From Hippasteria phrygiana (Eukaryota > Echinodermata > Asteroidea > Valvatida > Goniasteridae): a stretch of DNA of 64,000 nucleotides. This document shows, piece after piece, positions 59,901-60,650 of this stretch (position 1 is its first letter; each line of letters opens with the position of its first letter). The notes under the pieces were generated by a model. It was given only the letters and a program-made list of their open reading frames with translations, did not search any database and was not told the origin of the DNA. Made by a program: the position numbers and the translations under genes. The stretch spans positions 62,001-126,000 of the forward strand of contig JAZGUH010000928.1 in NCBI GenBank assembly GCA_037893225.1. The letters are read 5' to 3'.

Positions 59901-60367
59901 CAACGCGAAAATAAAGATGGCGATCACCGCGACGCACAGTTAACACCCAAACCCGCGTTGATTCGCATGGCAACTGCTGTAAAGCGCGCAAGAAAATTGC
60001 TATTTTCTACCGCAACAGACTGTTCAAATTCTTTTTAAATGATGCCAGTAGAATTAAGAGAAGTCTGCTTTAGGTTTAAAAAGTCATTTTGGAACGAGAA
60101 AAAATACACCCGACTCCAATTTGATCAAAACTAAAAAGGGGCCCTACACTACACAATCGCCAACTTTATAAATGATTTCAACATGAAACTGAAATACACG
60201 CACGCGTATCATTTTGTGTGACTCCAGGACCAGCACGTGTTGTAAAAAAATCAAAACAAAACAAACTCACCCGAGAACTGGCCCGGTTGAAGAACAGCGG
60301 AGGGCTCCAGTCCACAGACGACAAAATAGTCGACAAACCTGTTTGTCTTCTGCCCCGTGGAACCCAT
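2801..60367 (-). CDS. DENND5: DENND5-type Rab GEF/effector gene (20 exons visible, 3' end outside window)
   Basis: Spliced minus-strand gene. The coding exons, in order, are 60367-60271, 29272-29160, 26081-25911, 25372-25097, 24930-24618, 23660-23470, 22549-21902, 20586-20367, 19435-19285, 18322-18232, 13135-13019, 12473-12321, 10108-9930, 8764-8636, 7536-7415, 6476-6334, 5099-4981, 4281-4023, 3596-3470 and 2975-2801. They total 3,794 nt (1,264 codons plus 2 nt). Every junction is GT-AG and phase-compatible, and no exon has an internal stop. Domains seen: uDENN/cDENN/dDENN at about residues 10-680, RUN1 about 800-990, PLAT about 991-1100, RUN2 from about 1140. Vertebrate DENND5A is about 1,287 aa, so only ~60 C-terminal residues are missing. 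Known for the family: DENND5A (Rab6IP1) binds Rab6 through RUN1, and its DENN module is a GEF for Rab39, acting in Golgi/endosome traffic. That this orthologue does the same is inference. DENND5A versus B cannot be decided; an invertebrate may have a single ancestral gene. Confidence 0.95.
2976..3469. other. DENND5 intron 19
   Basis: 494 bp with nothing recognisable beyond its splice sites. Confidence 0.7.
3470..3596 (-). CDS. DENND5: DENND5 coding exon 19 (RUN2)
   Basis: Residues 1165-1206. [18 protein letters not shown] and [16 protein letters not shown] match GSLTLLLCGECGLVSALE and KSPRLFKNVFIWDFL of the second RUN domain. The acceptor is TTATCACAG| and the donor TTCTTAG|GTAATA. Confidence 0.96.
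3597..4022. other. DENND5 intron 18
   Basis: 426 bp, AT-rich, with nothing recognisable. Confidence 0.7.
4023..4281 (-). CDS. DENND5: DENND5 coding exon 18 (PLAT end to RUN2 start)
   Basis: Residues 1078-1164. [19 protein letters not shown] and LVGEL close the PLAT region. A variable Ser/Pro-rich linker ([18 protein letters not shown]) follows, then [20 protein letters not shown], the entry to RUN2. CRTPPL-like motifs and KHFHKPEKE are conserved in vertebrates. The acceptor is CCCGTAG| and the donor AAGGAG|GTGTGT. Confidence 0.96.
4282..4980. other. DENND5 intron 17
   Basis: 699 bp. A 121-codon plus-strand ORF runs across it into exon 17 but has no motif and is best read as a shadow. Confidence 0.7.
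4981..5099 (-). CDS. DENND5: DENND5 coding exon 17 (PLAT domain, second half)
   Basis: Residues 1039-1077. [20 protein letters not shown] and [18 protein letters not shown] align with [20 protein letters not shown] and [18 protein letters not shown]. It is recognisable only from the reverse strand, since an unrelated plus-strand ORF covers part of it. The acceptor is GTTTAACAG| and the donor CATACAA|GTAAAC. Confidence 0.96.
5160..5341. repeat. GGGCGAC-rich fold-back repeat
   Basis: Several short inverted repeats share GGGCGAC/GTCGCCC. AGGGCGACAGTTATGTGTCGCCCT (5265-5290) forms one hairpin and GGGCGATGCGCGAGTCGCCC (5195-5214) another. The arrangement looks like a small MITE, but I cannot fix its ends. 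It lies in intron 16. Confidence 0.5.
5610..6320. mobile_element. MITE with GGGTACGTTCGAGTAGC terminal repeats
   Basis: The ends GGGTACGTTCGAGTAGC and GCTACTCGAACGCACCC are inverted repeats with one mismatch over 17 bp. No clear target-site duplication is visible. A second MITE (5825-6236) lies inside it. The right end is 13 bp from the splice donor of DENND5 exon 16. Confidence 0.7.
5825..6236. mobile_element. hAT-like MITE, copy 1 (GGCAATTGTGTAGT ends), nested
   Basis: The ends GGCAATTGTGTAGTTA and TAACTACACAATCACC are inverted. The interior is clearly related to the copy at 59702-60161 (shared AAAACGCAAC and AAAGATGGCGA blocks and an AATTAGAATTGAGAGAAG-like block). The flanks of this copy do not show a convincing duplication, but the other copy has a perfect 8-bp one. 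Confidence 0.75.
6334..6476 (-). CDS. DENND5: DENND5 coding exon 16 (PLAT domain, first half)
   Basis: Residues 991-1038. [11 protein letters not shown] is followed by [20 protein letters not shown] and KNSQDFVFQ, the PLAT beta-sandwich strands in DENND5 order ([20 protein letters not shown] in vertebrates). The acceptor is TTCCTGTAG| and the donor TTCCAG|GTAATG. A MITE ends 13 bp beyond the donor. Confidence 0.95.
6477..7414. other. DENND5 intron 15
   Basis: 938 bp, AT-rich. Repeated TTTTTAAGACC/TTTAATACT words at 6730-7080 suggest an old degenerate repeat. Nothing else recognised. Confidence 0.6.
7415..7536 (-). CDS. DENND5: DENND5 coding exon 15 (end of RUN1)
   Basis: Residues 950-990. 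[20 protein letters not shown] and [15 protein letters not shown] match the vertebrate [20 protein letters not shown] and [10 protein letters not shown]. The acceptor is ATTTTCAAG| and the donor AGCACAG|GTAACA, phase 1 out. Confidence 0.97.
7775..8004. mobile_element. MITE with GTGCACAGCCACAA ends, copy 1
   Basis: 26-bp inverted ends: GTGCACAGCCACAACCATGG at 7775 and CCATGATTGTGGCTGTGCAC ending at 8004. The interior (GTTGAATAGCTCTTTGCAAA, AATTAGGATTTGCC) recurs in the copy at 23960-24344, which carries a second element inserted in it. Lies in intron 14. Confidence 0.8.
8005..8635. other. rest of DENND5 intron 14
   Basis: Apart from the MITE before it, no repeat or exon recognised. The small ORFs lack motifs. 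Confidence 0.6.
8636..8764 (-). CDS. DENND5: DENND5 coding exon 14 (RUN1)
   Basis: Residues 907-949. It encodes [20 protein letters not shown] and [16 protein letters not shown], aligning with [20 protein letters not shown] and LLSRHLKQLLSDHEL of DENND5A. The acceptor is TGTCACTAG| and the donor CTGCAA|GTAAGT. Confidence 0.97.
8875..9006 (-). mobile_element. tRNA-derived SINE
   Basis: Read on the minus strand, the tRNA-like head (9006-8934) starts GGGCAAGATAGCTCAGTTGG and includes a good A box (TAGCTCAGTTGGTAGAGC). The B box is decayed (GCAGCTTCAATTGCC). It ends CTCCTGCC. The tail contains TTTCTTTGTTCACTTTGAAA, which also follows the tRNA-like head at 55052-55110, so both belong to one family. 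It lies in intron 13, in the same orientation as the gene. Confidence 0.75.
9007..9654. other. middle of DENND5 intron 13
   Basis: No gene, hairpin or repeat recognised. Confidence 0.55.
9655..9778. repeat. inverted repeat arm left of exon 13
   Basis: Contains GCCACTCTACATTGTAGGTA, GGGCTACAACAGAGGTTGT, TTTTAGGTTGCCAGCCCTAC and GGTTCAGATCTAAATGG. The same blocks occur reverse-complemented at 10212-10331, beyond exon 13. Confidence 0.8.
9930..10108 (-). CDS. DENND5: DENND5 coding exon 13 (RUN1)
   Basis: Residues 848-906. It starts with [19 protein letters not shown] (vertebrate [10 protein letters not shown]) and continues with a Ser/Arg-rich variable loop ([13 protein letters not shown]) and [10 protein letters not shown]. 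The acceptor is TTACTTGCAG| and the donor CATCAG|GTAAAG. Inverted copies of one ~120-bp repeat lie in both neighbouring introns. Confidence 0.96.
10212..10331. repeat. inverted repeat arm right of exon 13
   Basis: Reverse complement of the 9655-9778 repeat, sharing TAGATCTGGACCCAGGAAAA, GTAGGGCTGGCAACCTAAAA and GCCCTTTACCTAGAGTGGC with scattered mismatches. The pair encloses exon 13 (9930-10108). Confidence 0.8.
10628..10806. mobile_element. small MITE with GCACGATATGGGGCAGA ends
   Basis: The ends GCACGATATGGGGCAGA and TCTGCCCCATATCGTGC are inverted. The similarity continues inward through C/G runs and ACAAAAG. 179 bp, in intron 12; no clear target duplication. Confidence 0.75.
11331..11776. 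mobile_element. MITE with TGTGACCCGCTCTGC ends, copy 1
   Basis: 26-bp inverted ends: TGTGACCCGCTCTGCAAAAA (to 11356) and TTTTTGCAGAGTGGGTCACA (from 11751), one mismatch. The interior is almost identical to the copy at 40725-41179. No coding capacity; lies in intron 12. The small ORF at 11185-11430 overlaps it and is spurious. Confidence 0.85.
11777..12320. other. rest of DENND5 intron 12
   Basis: No repeat family or exon recognised. The stretch 10807-11330 on the other side of the MITE is likewise plain intron. Confidence 0.55.
12321..12473 (-). CDS. DENND5: DENND5 coding exon 12 (RUN1 core)
   Basis: Residues 797-847. It encodes [39 protein letters not shown] and IQKKQ, near-identical to the vertebrate RUN1 core that mediates Rab6 binding in DENND5A. 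The acceptor is TGTCACATAG| and the donor AAACAG|GTAAGG. Phase 0 at both ends. Confidence 0.97.
12474..13018. other. DENND5 intron 11
   Basis: 545 bp, AT-rich, with nothing recognisable. Confidence 0.6.
13019..13135 (-). CDS. DENND5: DENND5 coding exon 11 (entry to RUN1)
   Basis: Residues 758-796. [17 protein letters not shown] aligns with the invariant [17 protein letters not shown] at the start of the first RUN domain. The acceptor is TTGTTTTAG| and the donor GTCAAG|GTTGGT. Phase 0 at both ends, 39 codons. The preceding intron carries the split LINE and the 4-kb insertion. Confidence 0.95.
13179..13385. mobile_element. MITE with CAGGGGTGAGATT ends, copy 1
   Basis: The ends CAGGGGTGAGATT and AATCTCACCCCCTG are flanked by ATTAAC on both sides (13173-13178 and 13386-13391). 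The interior (TTATTGGTCTATATCCA, GGACAACACCTCAGGAATT, AAATCCTGAAATC) recurs at 20004-20303. A related copy is at 39850-40133. Confidence 0.85.
13565..13867 (-). pseudogene. LINE reverse transcriptase 3' part (after the split)
   Basis: Minus-strand reading continues from 17886 across the insertion: [14 protein letters not shown], then a conserved IPRCRT-like [16 protein letters not shown] one-base loss in the A-run at 13768-13772 shifts the frame; the other frame reads [14 protein letters not shown] and [13 protein letters not shown], then stops at 13671-13669. NSLP and the final helix are typical of the C-terminal end of non-LTR retrotransposon polyproteins. The clade is not assigned. In DENND5 intron 10, same strand as the gene. 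Confidence 0.75.
13868..17885. mobile_element. 4-kb TAA-flanked element, Harbinger-like, inserted in the LINE
   Basis: The ends are inverted repeats: GACACCAATATTATTCTTCC and CCCGTTCCCACGCGTGCGGA on the left, mirrored on the right by TCCGCACGCGTGGGAACGGG and AATAATATTGGTGTGCTCCC. TAA flanks both ends (13865-13867 and 17886-17888). GTTCC/GGAAC-CGCGTG motifs recur below both termini. Removing the element and one TAA restores the LINE reading frame at LVPPVRVFERE, which confirms the borders. A 3-bp TAA duplication is typical of PIF/Harbinger elements. The interior has only short ORFs without transposase motifs, so it is probably non-autonomous. A GC-rich patch with GCAGCGGCCGCTGC lies at 15317-15330. 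Confidence 0.8.
16326..16440. repeat. GGCGTAGCCAGG-type repeat end and G-rich run
   Basis: CAGCGGCGTAGCCAGGG followed by a poly-G run resembles one terminus of hAT-like MITEs seen elsewhere in the window (61683-61920, 63803). No matching right end was found nearby, though a C-rich stretch lies at 16668-16724. Confidence 0.45.
17886..18165 (-). pseudogene. LINE reverse transcriptase 5' part (before the split)
   Basis: The minus strand encodes [11 protein letters not shown], a frame-shifted [48 protein letters not shown] and [11 protein letters not shown]. This order (YLP, SHIWAGA, RVQKRxVNLVG, LSHRRxVASL) is the thumb-side and C-terminal segment of non-LTR reverse transcriptases. It is disabled by at least one frameshift near 18080, and the catalytic YADD part is absent. 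It runs directly into the 4-kb element at 17885. Confidence 0.75.
18232..18322 (-). CDS. DENND5: DENND5 coding exon 10
   Basis: A short exon, residues 727-757. [19 protein letters not shown] matches the vertebrate [20 protein letters not shown] segment. The stretch is strongly basic and helical. The acceptor is CTTATTCAG| and the donor GAACGGGAG|GTAAAT. Confidence 0.94.
18607..18913. repeat. 37-bp direct repeats flanking a tRNA-like insert
   Basis: The 37-bp sequence starting TAAATTAGAACAGAGATG occurs at 18607-18643 and again, identically, at 18877-18913. The 233-bp insert has weak inverted ends (CCGACGTAA near the left, TTGCGTCGGGG near the right) and holds a tRNA-like segment plus a second B-box-like TGGGTTCGAATCGG (minus strand, around 18803). 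Lies in intron 9. Confidence 0.75.
18713..18784 (-). pseudogene. tRNA-like sequence (pseudogene or SINE head)
   Basis: Minus strand: the acceptor side starts GCTCGGT, the D-arm/A box is TGGTCGAGTGGTTAAGAC, and the T-arm GTGGGTTCGAATCCCAC is a perfect 5-bp stem with loop. The anticodon stem TCTGC/GCAGG closes an 8-nt loop (ACTAGTAA) and the acceptor stem has a mismatch. An intact tRNA is therefore unlikely and no amino acid is assigned. Confidence 0.6.
19113..19248. mobile_element. TTAACCCTAAC-ended MITE, copy 1
   Basis: Borders TTAACCCTAACATCC and GGTTAGGGTTAA. The interior is rich in ACTACAAAGTACTAC and GTAGTA words. The reverse complement matches the longer copy at 20622-21106, including TACTGCATACTAC and the AATGCCAAGGATGTT-like right end. 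TTAA borders suggest a piggyBac-like or Kolobok-like origin; this is inference. Confidence 0.7.
19285..19435 (-). CDS. DENND5: DENND5 coding exon 9
   Basis: Residues 677-726. It encodes [17 protein letters not shown] and [28 protein letters not shown] corresponds to the conserved EPGFFPKLQ stretch. The acceptor TTTTACAG| and the donor CACCTAA|GTAAGC give phases that join exons 8 and 10 exactly. Confidence 0.93.
20004..20303. mobile_element. MITE with CAGGGGTGAGATT ends, copy 2
   Basis: Left end CAGTGGGGAGATTGG (decayed), right end AATCTCACCCCTG, flanked by ATAAA. It shares TTATTGGTCTATATCCA and GGACAACACCTCAGGAATT with copy 1. The left part contains 13-bp AAAATCCACG(A) units repeated five to six times (20030-20095). 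Lies in intron 8. Confidence 0.8.
20367..20586 (-). CDS. DENND5: DENND5 coding exon 8 (end of DENN module)
   Basis: Residues 604-676. It encodes [32 protein letters not shown] and IFDSRIDRF, which align with [31 protein letters not shown] and VFDSRVDKI of DENND5A. The acceptor is TCTTTGCAG| and the donor GAAGCAG|GTACTT, phase 1 out. Confidence 0.97.
20622..21106. mobile_element. TTAACCCTAAC-ended MITE, long diverged copy
   Basis: Starts TTAACCCTAATGTCACC and ends GATGTTGTGGTTAA. The interior holds many TAGTACTAC/GTAGTATT words and is related to 19113-19248 in opposite orientation. Lies in intron 7. Confidence 0.55.
21107..21901. other. rest of DENND5 intron 7
   Basis: AT-rich; nothing recognised. 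Confidence 0.6.
21902..22549 (-). CDS. DENND5: DENND5 coding exon 7 (largest; dDENN region)
   Basis: Residues 388-603, 216 codons, phase 0 at both ends. It opens with [19 protein letters not shown], a DENND5 hallmark. A Ser/Thr-rich, probably disordered segment follows (STLKTEL to SPTYIAPS), then [14 protein letters not shown], a Glu-rich helix ([11 protein letters not shown]) and [24 protein letters not shown]. The acceptor is TTTTCCCCAG| and the donor GATAAG|GTACGT. The Ser-rich part is longer and more divergent than in vertebrates. Confidence 0.97.
22550..23222. other. DENND5 intron 6, exon 7 side
   Basis: No exon, repeat or RNA gene recognised. Confidence 0.6.
23223..23410. mobile_element. 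piggyBac-like MITE, copy A
   Basis: TTAACCCCTTGAGTA on the left and TACGCAAGGGGTTAA on the right. TTAA at both borders and CCC-starting ends are the piggyBac signature. Inner blocks AATCCAACAATGGATTGAAA and CTGCACAAACAG recur, reverse-complemented, in copy B. It ends 59 bp from the donor of exon 6. Confidence 0.8.
23470..23660 (-). CDS. DENND5: DENND5 coding exon 6 (cDENN)
   Basis: Residues 324-387. It contains [20 protein letters not shown], followed by [20 protein letters not shown] and PFIMGLH, nearly identical to the vertebrate sequence. This is the most conserved DENN stretch. The acceptor is TTGTCTATAG| and the donor AGTCAT|GTAAGA. The exon is flanked on both sides by TTAA-bordered piggyBac-like MITEs (23223-23410 and 24008-24208). 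Confidence 0.97.
23960..24344. mobile_element. MITE with GTGCACAACCACAA ends, copy 2, carrying a nested insertion
   Basis: Ends GTGCACAACCACAATCATGG and CCATGATTGTGGCTTTGCA. It matches 7775-8004 except for the nested element at 24008-24208 and a shortened right half. Confidence 0.8.
24008..24208. mobile_element. piggyBac-like MITE, copy B, nested
   Basis: TTAACCCCTTGCGTACGG to TACTCAAGGGGTTAA. It is inserted in the 23960-24344 MITE at the site CCATTA|TTAA|CAGAGCAATG. The unoccupied paralogue reads CCATTATCAATGACAGAGTA at about 7817, so a single TTAA target explains the flanks. Opposite orientation to copy A. Confidence 0.85.
24618..24930 (-). CDS. DENND5: DENND5 coding exon 5 (cDENN)
   Basis: Residues 220-323. 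It encodes [20 protein letters not shown], then ICQRP-like [15 protein letters not shown] and [20 protein letters not shown]. These are diagnostic of the cDENN domain in DENND5. The acceptor is CCACTCAAG| and the donor CAGAG|GTGGGT, phase 1 out. Confidence 0.96.
24931..25096. other. DENND5 intron 4
   Basis: Short intron with a T-rich acceptor side; nothing else seen. Confidence 0.7.
25097..25372 (-). CDS. DENND5: DENND5 coding exon 4 (Ser/Arg-rich linker into cDENN)
   Basis: Residues 128-219. It ends with [13 protein letters not shown], matching the conserved TLYVSKCICLIMPMP entry to the central DENN module. The preceding ~70 residues are rich in Ser, Arg and Pro (for example [16 protein letters not shown]) and do not resemble the vertebrate linker. 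They look disordered and contain many SP sites, so phosphorylation is plausible but only inferred. The acceptor is TTCTCACAG| and the donor ATGCAG|GTAGGT. Phase 0 at both ends. Confidence 0.92.
25373..25910. other. DENND5 intron 3
   Basis: 538 bp; nothing recognisable. Confidence 0.65.
25911..26081 (-). CDS. DENND5: DENND5 coding exon 3 (uDENN)
   Basis: Residues 71-127. It carries [20 protein letters not shown], then [16 protein letters not shown] and [18 protein letters not shown]. This is the uDENN core in the same order as vertebrate DENND5. The acceptor is TTCACCAG| and the donor GTCTTGCAG|GTATTG. The exon is phase 0 at both ends and 57 codons long. Confidence 0.95.
26576..27567 (+). mobile_element. 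pogo/Tigger-like element with broken transposase
   Basis: Inverted ends CAGTGAAATCTC and GAGATTTCACTG, each next to TA (26574-26575 and 27568-27569), with GTTAACTCGAA iterons inside both ends. On the plus strand, WMDRFKARR near 27100 fits the CENP-B-type DNA-binding domain. [10 protein letters not shown] and [14 protein letters not shown] (around 27241-27340) fit the pogo DDE domain, with the first catalytic Asp in NADETG. KGETCNG is followed by a TGA at 27376-27378, and the remaining catalytic part is deleted. Lies in intron 2, opposite to DENND5. Confidence 0.85.
27568..29159. other. rest of DENND5 intron 2
   Basis: No exon or clear transposon. TACATGTA words become common from about 28600. 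A GGGGGGG run lies at 29100. Confidence 0.55.
29160..29272 (-). CDS. DENND5: DENND5 coding exon 2
   Basis: Residues 33-70. It encodes [16 protein letters not shown] and [10 protein letters not shown], matching the conserved LRRTFKSKVLARYP and NPFDQDAVGM stretches of DENND5A. The acceptor is CAATCTAG| at 29274-29273, after a T-rich tract. The donor is AATATG|GTAAGG. Phase 1 in and phase 0 out fit exons 1 and 3. A 31-kb intron precedes it. Confidence 0.9.
29273..30701. other. DENND5 intron 1, exon 2 side
   Basis: Contains a degenerate tandem pair of about 75 bp at 29605-29755 (CATCAATGTAAA plus GACCAAACCGCGGTCGGAA variants). The rest is unrecognised. Confidence 0.5.
30702..31828. mobile_element. 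1.1-kb element with CCGGTTTCACACTA ends and CCCGGG iterons
   Basis: The ends CCGGTTTCACACTA and TAGTGTGAAACCGG are inverted. The palindromic word ACCCGGGTAA and the related CTCCGGGTTA recur more than ten times. A perfect 24-bp inverted repeat with an 8-nt spacer (30721-30744 and 30753-30776) lies near the left end. The central part has no ORF with a known motif. Superfamily not assigned. Confidence 0.75.
31076..31190. repeat. two spaced copies of a ~45-bp repeat
   Basis: CTTAAGTGTATTTTTACGTA (31076) and an AAGTACATTTTACATACACTTAATG variant (31143) are each followed by AAGGCACCAGTCT. The duplication lies within the CCCGGG element. Confidence 0.6.
31829..34748. other. DENND5 intron 1, hexamer-rich stretch
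   Basis: Very dense TACATGTA/TGTACA words, including the microsatellite at 33490-33533. ORFs here are built from the repeat and lack motifs. Confidence 0.6.
33490..33533. repeat. (ACATGT)n microsatellite
   Basis: About seven perfect ACATGT hexamers in a row; the unit is its own reverse complement. Confidence 0.97.
34749..36220. mobile_element. 1.47-kb element with 60-bp TIRs and a central palindrome
   Basis: The left end TTAAAGAGGAAAGAAAACCA is mirrored on the right by TGGTTTTCTTTCCTCTTTAA. The arms extend about 60 bp to GAGAGCTT with few mismatches. TTAA borders both ends. A near-perfect palindrome (35461-35579) lies close to the centre. Two overlapping ORFs (146 and 94 codons) on opposite strands have no known motifs. 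Confidence 0.8.
35461..35579. repeat. 119-bp near-perfect palindrome
   Basis: The arms 35461-35519 and 35522-35579 are reverse complements with only a few differences and a 2-nt centre. Each arm, read outward from the centre, gives TGCCTTTGAGAAAGAACTTG, CTTAAGTT, CGAAACGTC (right) or GAAAAACGTC (left), then AGGCCAGC. Confidence 0.95.
36221..37910. other. DENND5 intron 1 segment
   Basis: Unrecognised AT-rich sequence with frequent TACATGTA words. Confidence 0.5.
37911..38056. repeat. fold-back repeat, 25-bp perfect arms
   Basis: Arms ACAATTGTTGTCTGCTGTGA(TGTGG) at 37911-37935 and their reverse complement at 38032-38056. Pairing continues inward (GGTCCATGG/CCATGGACC-like) and an inner hairpin AATGGCACCC/GGGTGCCATT sits in the middle. 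Likely a MITE; no target duplication seen. Confidence 0.8.
38925..39692. mobile_element. hAT-like MITE (TAGGGGTGTGCAT ends), copy 1, with nested element
   Basis: Ends TAGGGGTGTGCATTTAC and CGATGCACACCCCTA, flanked by the perfect 8-bp duplication GTCACACT (38917-38924 and 39693-39700). GGGTACCC-type words recur below the ends. A TTAA-bordered element (39072-39446) is inserted inside. Confidence 0.9.
39072..39446. mobile_element. TTAACCCTAACCC-ended element with GAGGATTTTGGAGGATT tandem repeats, nested
   Basis: Borders TTAACCCTAACCC and GGGGTTAGGGTTAA. The interior is an array of 40-60-bp units built on GGATTTTGGAGGATTGAGGA and TGAATGGTGTTT. It interrupts the hAT-like MITE at ACCACGACCT|TTAA|ATTCCC. 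The unoccupied copy at 51968-52529 reads GTAAATTCCC there. A relative lies at 57793-58012. Confidence 0.8.
39850..40133. mobile_element. MITE with CAGGGGTGAGATT ends, copy 3
   Basis: CAGGGGTGAGATTTG and AAATCTCACCCCCG, flanked by CCATAC on both sides (39844-39849 and 40134-40139). The interior is diverged from the other copies but keeps the AATCTGGAA/CTGAAATC words. Confidence 0.75.
40725..41179. mobile_element. MITE with TGTGACCCGCTCTGC ends, copy 2
   Basis: Near-identical to 11331-11776 along its length. Differences include extra 6-bp units: CACATA(CATGTA)AGTCG, and CAGACATA(CAGTGT)ATACC. Terminal repeats are intact. Confidence 0.9.
41180..42604. other. DENND5 intron 1 segment
   Basis: A short hairpin CGAATCGAGGAC/GTCCTCGATTCG lies at 41792-41816; an AGGGTGT.../...ACACCCT pair (about 41786-41993) may be a small MITE. 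The rest is unrecognised. Confidence 0.45.
42605..43283 (-). mobile_element. Harbinger-like MITE pair, copy 1
   Basis: TAA on both sides (42602-42604 and 43284-43286) and ends built from TGTCCGCACTGGAC / GTCCAGTGCGGACA. The same 14-mer recurs inside (around 43081 and 43203), making layered subterminal repeats. A minus-strand ORF (42996-42763) reads [17 protein letters not shown] and is shared with copy 2. TAA duplications and the layout suggest PIF/Harbinger; the ORF could be a remnant N-terminus of its transposase, but that is not established. Confidence 0.8.
43287..44992. other. DENND5 intron 1 segment
   Basis: Nothing recognised beyond scattered TACATGTA words. Confidence 0.5.
44993..45215. 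mobile_element. small MITE with AAATTTGGGGTCCAA ends
   Basis: TAAAATTTGGGGTCCAAAA on the left and TTGGACCCCAAATTTA on the right form inverted ends, with TA at the borders. The interior has TTACACCTGACAGGTGTAA, a perfect 9-bp hairpin. Perhaps mariner-like; inference from the TA only. Confidence 0.7.
45799..46410. repeat. fold-back region with CGGTGTCTGAACG iterons
   Basis: Starts GGGTACGTTCAGACACCG; variants of AAAACGGTGTCTGAA recur at about 45870, 46305 and 46395 in both orientations. The first bases resemble the ends of the 5610-6320 MITE. Probably a MITE with layered subterminal repeats; the right border is uncertain. Confidence 0.5.
46602..47285 (+). mobile_element. Harbinger-like MITE pair, copy 2
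   Basis: Opposite orientation to copy 1. Flanked by TAA (46599-46601 and 47286-47288), with ends AGCCCTGTCCGCACTGGAC and GTCCAGTGCGGACACGGCT. The plus-strand ORF at 46888-47127 keeps the [17 protein letters not shown] frame to the same KAPS end as copy 1, despite 12-bp and 6-bp length differences. Confidence 0.82.
47289..48883. other. DENND5 intron 1 segment
   Basis: Poly-C run of about 22 bases near 48525-48546. No gene recognised. Confidence 0.5.
48884..49103. mobile_element. TTAACCCTA-ended MITE
   Basis: Borders TTAACCCTACCCTGCC and AGTGTTAGGGTTAA. The interior is unrelated to the TAGTACTAC copies, so this may be a sister family. Confidence 0.55.
49104..51967. other. DENND5 intron 1 segment
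   Basis: Contains a 23-bp minisatellite at 50543-50598. A 206-codon minus-strand ORF (50998-50378) runs through the minisatellite and TACATGTA repeats, has no motif and is not called as a gene. Confidence 0.5.
50543..50598. repeat. minisatellite, 23-bp unit
   Basis: CAGGGCCTCGTGGACACAAT plus GAA is repeated about 2.4 times; the last unit has CAAGGCC. Confidence 0.9.
51968..52529. mobile_element. hAT-like MITE (TAGGGGTGTGCAT ends), copy 2
   Basis: TAGGGGTGTGCATCGGAACC and GTAAATGCACACCCCTA, flanked by the perfect 8-bp duplication ACAGTCTT (51960-51967 and 52530-52537). Opposite orientation to copy 1 and free of the nested element. Confidence 0.9.
52530..55002. other. DENND5 intron 1 segment
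   Basis: At 52710-52935 the word GTTGGATT(G/T)AGCAGG recurs about five times with variable spacing (a related GTTGGATTCTGTT pair is at 33184-33245). The rest is unrecognised. Confidence 0.5.
55003..55136 (+). mobile_element. tRNA-derived SINE inside a 41-bp-arm palindrome
   Basis: The right arm (55052-55092) is the tRNA-like head from D-arm to B box (GAGCGCCGGTACGGTAACCC, GGTCGCAGGTTCGAATCC). The left arm (55003-55043) is its reverse complement with one mismatch, and the 8-nt loop AGTTGGTA is the tRNA D-loop. The plus-strand copy continues CGCTCCTGCCA and TTTCTTTGTTCACTTTGAAA, the same tail as the SINE at 8875-9006. Confidence 0.85.
55137..57785. other. DENND5 intron 1 segment
   Basis: Nothing recognised. 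The 134-codon minus-strand ORF at 57060-56656 lacks motifs. Confidence 0.5.
57793..58012. repeat. partial copy of the GAGGATTTTGGAGGATT element
   Basis: CCCCCTAGACCCTTTTTGCTA, then CATCCTCAATCCTCCAAAAT units, reverse complement of the right part of 39072-39446. The left border is TCCCTAACCCCC rather than TTAACCC, so the end is decayed. Confidence 0.75.
58229..58425. mobile_element. hAT-like MITE (TAGGGGTGTGCAT family), right half only
   Basis: From TTCCCATGTAGTTGGG to CCGATGCACACCCCTA it matches the right half of copy 1. The left half is not found nearby. Confidence 0.8.
58426..59701. other. DENND5 intron 1 segment
   Basis: No feature recognised except GGGGTTAGGGTTAA at 58527-58540, a lone TTAACCCTAAC-type end. 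A palindrome CGATATACAACGG/CCGTTGGATATCG lies around 58898-58960. Confidence 0.5.
59702..60161. mobile_element. hAT-like MITE, copy 2 (GGCGATTGTGTAGTGTAGGG ends)
   Basis: Ends GGCGATTGTGTAGTGTAGGG and CCCTACACTACACAATCGCC are perfect inverted repeats. The 8-bp flank AACTTTAT is duplicated exactly (59694-59701 and 60162-60169). The interior matches 5825-6236. It lies about 110 bp inside intron 1 from the exon 1 donor. Confidence 0.9.
60271..60367 (-). CDS. DENND5: DENND5 coding exon 1 (start codon)
   Basis: Residues 1-32. The motif [12 protein letters not shown] is the family's N-terminal uDENN signature (RFADYFVICGLD-like in vertebrates). The ATG at 60367-60365 has G at -3 and G at +4, a good Kozak context. 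It puts ten residues before RF, close to the vertebrate start. The donor is TCGG|GTGAGT, with GT at 60270-60269, phase 1. An in-frame upstream ATG at 60466 would add 33 residues with no family resemblance, so it was not chosen. Confidence 0.9.
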
Positions 60368-60650
60368 TTCCAAACGGGGAGAGACAATGGAAGACAGAGT
60401 AGAGGAGGACAATTCCTTTTTTTCGGCACAACAGCAGTAACGTACGTAACCGTTAACGAAGTACAACCGCTAGGGACTCCGTCGGTGACTGTTCTGATCT
60501 GATCAGACGAAAATCGTTGATTGGAAAAATGCGTCATATGCGTGCAGTCAGTGCCCCTTCCAGCACTAGTTCGATGACTGCGTAAAACCCAATAGAATAG
60601 TTGTGTCATGCACTGGGTACCAGTCACCTGGATGGCAATTTCTGTCCGAC
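60368..60650 (-). promoter_or_regulatory. probable 5' UTR / proximal promoter of DENND5
   Basis: Minus-strand sequence just upstream of the start codon. An inverted CCAAT (ATTGG on the plus strand near 60519) lies about 155 bp from the ATG, with a TGACGCAT-like CRE/AP-1 motif next to it (plus-strand ATGCGTCAT near 60530). No clear TATA box was seen. The transcription start is unknown, and a further untranslated exon upstream is possible. Confidence 0.25.

Noticed and set aside
60178..60627. 149-codon minus-strand ORF overlapping exon 1
   Set aside because: It is in a different frame from the DENND5 start exon and shows no family match; the [12 protein letters not shown] frame with the phase-1 donor explains the region.
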